Origin: an uncultured Bacteroidaceae bacterium
GTDB lineage: Bacteria > Bacteroidota > Bacteroidia > Bacteroidales > Bacteroidaceae
Reading direction: 5' to 3'
Assembly (NCBI GenBank): GCA_905234125.1
Contig: CAJOGQ010000023.1
Coordinates: 1 to 42,714, forward strand
Length of the DNA stretch: 42,714 bases
Shown here: positions 41,596 through 42,714 of the stretch, piece by piece
Layout of the letters: the number at the start of each line of letters is the position of its first letter
Position numbering within the stretch: position 1 is the stretch's first letter
The notes under the pieces: model-generated
Told to the model about the DNA's origin: nothing
What the model saw: the letters and a program-made list of their open reading frames with translations, nothing else
The model's database searches: none
Position numbers and translations under genes: made by a program

Positions 41596-42461
41596 TCATC
41601 GAAAGATTAGCTACCAAGGTTTTAGCACTTGTAGCCAAGTATGAGACAGGTTTAGTAGAGGTGGAACAGAAAATAGTTGACGCAAGCAACAAATTATCAA
41701 CTATGCTTGATGAATTGATTGGATCAGATTTTGATATGCAGGCATGCTCAGAACTTAAGAACACACTGGCTAATGGAGTCTCCGATGTTATGAAATTTGC
41801 TTTGCTTGAAAAGATGTTCCCCAAGGAAGGCAAAACAACACCCCAAATAAGGTTCAAGGGATTTTATGGAGAGTGGGTACAGAGATTAATTGGAGATTGT
41901 TTCAATGAAAGGAAAGAACGTTCTGGAAATGGCGAATTAATCTCTGTGACAATCAATGCTGGAATAAAAAAAGCAAAAGAACTTGATAGAACTATTCATA
42001 TTGGTGATACGTCAAACTATAAAGTTGTAAAAGAGGGGGACATTGCATATAATTCGATGCGAATGTGGCAAGGAGCAAGTGGCTATTCTCCATATGAAGG
42101 CATACTAAGTCCTGCATATACCGTGATTATACCGCGAGATACTATCAATTCCCTATTTTTTGCCTATTTATTTAAGACCCTTCATATGATTCATACTTTT
42201 GAAATTAATTCTCAGGGACTTACATCAGACACATGGAATCTCAAATACAACCAGTTAAAAAACATTTCCGTACAATATCCATCTGATGAGAATGAGCAAC
42301 AAAAATCGCCTCATTCTTTTCCACTTTTGACACACTGCTTTCTGCCCAAGAGCAGAGAGTCAGCAAGTTGCGTTCCCTCAAGAAGTCATTCCTTGAAAAG
42401 ATGTTTGTCTCAGCTCAATAATTTTCACCATGTACGAATACGAACACGAACTTCCGTTTGA
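41550..42461 (+). CDS. hsdS: Type I restriction specificity subunit HsdS (single recognition domain), fused to the HsdM tail and frameshifted
   Basis: The open frame first encodes the displaced HsdM C-terminus and then, without a stop, HsdS: MKFALLEKMFPKEGKTTPQIRFKGFYGEW begins at ATG 41790, the likely true start. One target-recognition domain follows (VVKEGDIAYNSMRMWQG, SPAYTVIIP, NLKYNQLKNISVQYP). At 42301-42305 a run of five A causes a shift; with six A the protein ends IASFFSTFDTLLSAQEQRVSKLRSLKKSFLEKMFVSAQ-stop at 42421, a normal HsdS helix. Corrected HsdS is about 210 residues, half the usual two-domain size, so it might act as a dimer. Confidence 0.82.
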   Translation: MDSSTSRQSPFLPEIIIERLATKVLALVAKYETGLVEVEQKIVDASNKLSTMLDELIGSDFDMQACSELKNTLANGVSDVMKFALLEKMFPKEGKTTPQIRFKGFYGEWVQRLIGDCFNERKERSGNGELISVTINAGIKKAKELDRTIHIGDTSNYKVVKEGDIAYNSMRMWQGASGYSPYEGILSPAYTVIIPRDTINSLFFAYLFKTLHMIHTFEINSQGLTSDTWNLKYNQLKNISVQYPSDENEQQKSPHSFPLLTHCFLPKSRESASCVPSRSHSLKRCLSQLNNFHHVRIRTRTSV

Positions 42462-42714
42462 AAAAGACCTGGTAAACCTGCTCGTAAACGAGAAGGGATG
42501 GGTGGATGGCTTCTTTATGAATCCATCGGAAGAGGACTTGATAAAGAACTGGGCGGATATTATCTACCACAATAACCGCAAGCCTGAACGCTTGGGCGAC
42601 TATAGGTTGACAGAAGGAGAGATTGCACAACTAATGGAGCAGATAGACAACGCTGTCACCCCATTGCAGAAAAATGAGTTGATTACCAACGGCGAACTGC
42701 AGATAGTGCGAGAC
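42430..42714 (+). CDS. hsdR: Type I restriction enzyme HsdR, N-terminal part (3' truncated by window)
   Basis: The first 95 codons of the restriction/translocation subunit: MYEYEHELPFEKDLVNLLVNEKGW, then PSEEDLIKNWADIIYHNNRKPERLGDYRLTEGEI, typical of the N-terminus of HsdR preceding its nuclease domain. The start lies 8 nt after the corrected hsdS stop (42421) and overlaps the frameshifted hsdS frame. HsdR would supply ATP-dependent translocation and cleavage; the nuclease and helicase domains are beyond the window. Confidence 0.9.
   Translation, partial: MYEYEHELPFEKDLVNLLVNEKGWVDGFFMNPSEEDLIKNWADIIYHNNRKPERLGDYRLTEGEIAQLMEQIDNAVTPLQKNELITNGELQIVRD

Noticed and set aside
32597..42714. Complete prophage or conjugative element
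   Set aside because: Amidase, HU-like, spanin-like, SSB and restriction genes hint at mobile origin, but no integrase, relaxase, terminase, capsid or attachment-site duplication could be seen in the window.

Overview
The window reads as a chromosomal segment of a Bacteroidales bacterium, most likely a Prevotella-like (Prevotellaceae) gut or rumen species. The reasons are: promoters of the Bacteroidetes type (TTTG, about 19-20 nt, TAnnTTTG, nearly always as TACCTTTG) in front of many genes; lineage-typical families (DUF4836, DUF4738, DUF6250, HU-like proteins with acidic tails, an AmgK-RapZ fusion); polysaccharide-lyase/GH105 pectin genes; and many short intergenic palindromic repeats. No plasmid replicon, transposase, integrase or CRISPR array was seen.

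Layout. 1-271: tail of a GH43-type glycosidase, then a repeat-rich gap with a bidirectional terminator. 687-5189 (minus): small winged-helix protein, lipoprotein, TSCPD protein, YebC-family regulator and pheT. 5363-9107 (minus): an accessory patch with a RhuM/Fic gene broken by a 70-bp insertion, a DnaQ-like exonuclease, and a WYL regulator / membrane protein / PD-(D/E)XK nuclease module whose regulator is frameshifted. 9108-9752: a gap with large interleaved inverted repeats and 22-bp-pitch palindrome arrays. 9753-14050: exo-rhamnogalacturonan-lyase-like protein and GH105 hydrolase (pectin catabolism). 14261-20340: tripartite RND efflux system plus a P-II-like small protein, ended by a terminator. 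20478-20555: tRNA-Val(CAC). 20656-29745 (minus): a lipoprotein, then a tightly packed run map-tsaD-rsmE-DUF4836-ABC ATPase-permease-amgK/rapZ fusion-murU, combining translation-accuracy genes with amino-sugar (peptidoglycan) recycling. 29929-32596 (plus): DUF4738 lipoprotein and a helix-hairpin-helix surface-type protein.

From about 32600 the window becomes accessory and, past 36 kb, visibly AT-richer. A minus-strand cluster (33127-35885) carries a T7-lysozyme-type amidase, an HU-like DNA-binding protein, a small protein built like a unimolecular spanin (lipobox at one end, transmembrane helix at the other) and a larger protein with an HU-like motif. It is followed by a control-region-like array of four palindromes exactly 22 bp apart, a Sel1-repeat protein, an SSB-like protein, and a type I restriction-modification locus (Mrr-like nuclease, hsdM, hsdS, start of hsdR) that carries two single-base frameshifts.

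Most unusual signals: at least four unrelated-sequence palindrome arrays that share the same 22-bp pitch (314-397, 9505-9570, 9590-9648, 36273-36352); simple repeats inserted in frame into three metabolic genes; the amidase/u-spanin-like/HU cluster; the WYL-membrane-nuclease module; and the fused, half-size HsdM/HsdS arrangement. All functions are inferred from reading the sequence; no database search was run.
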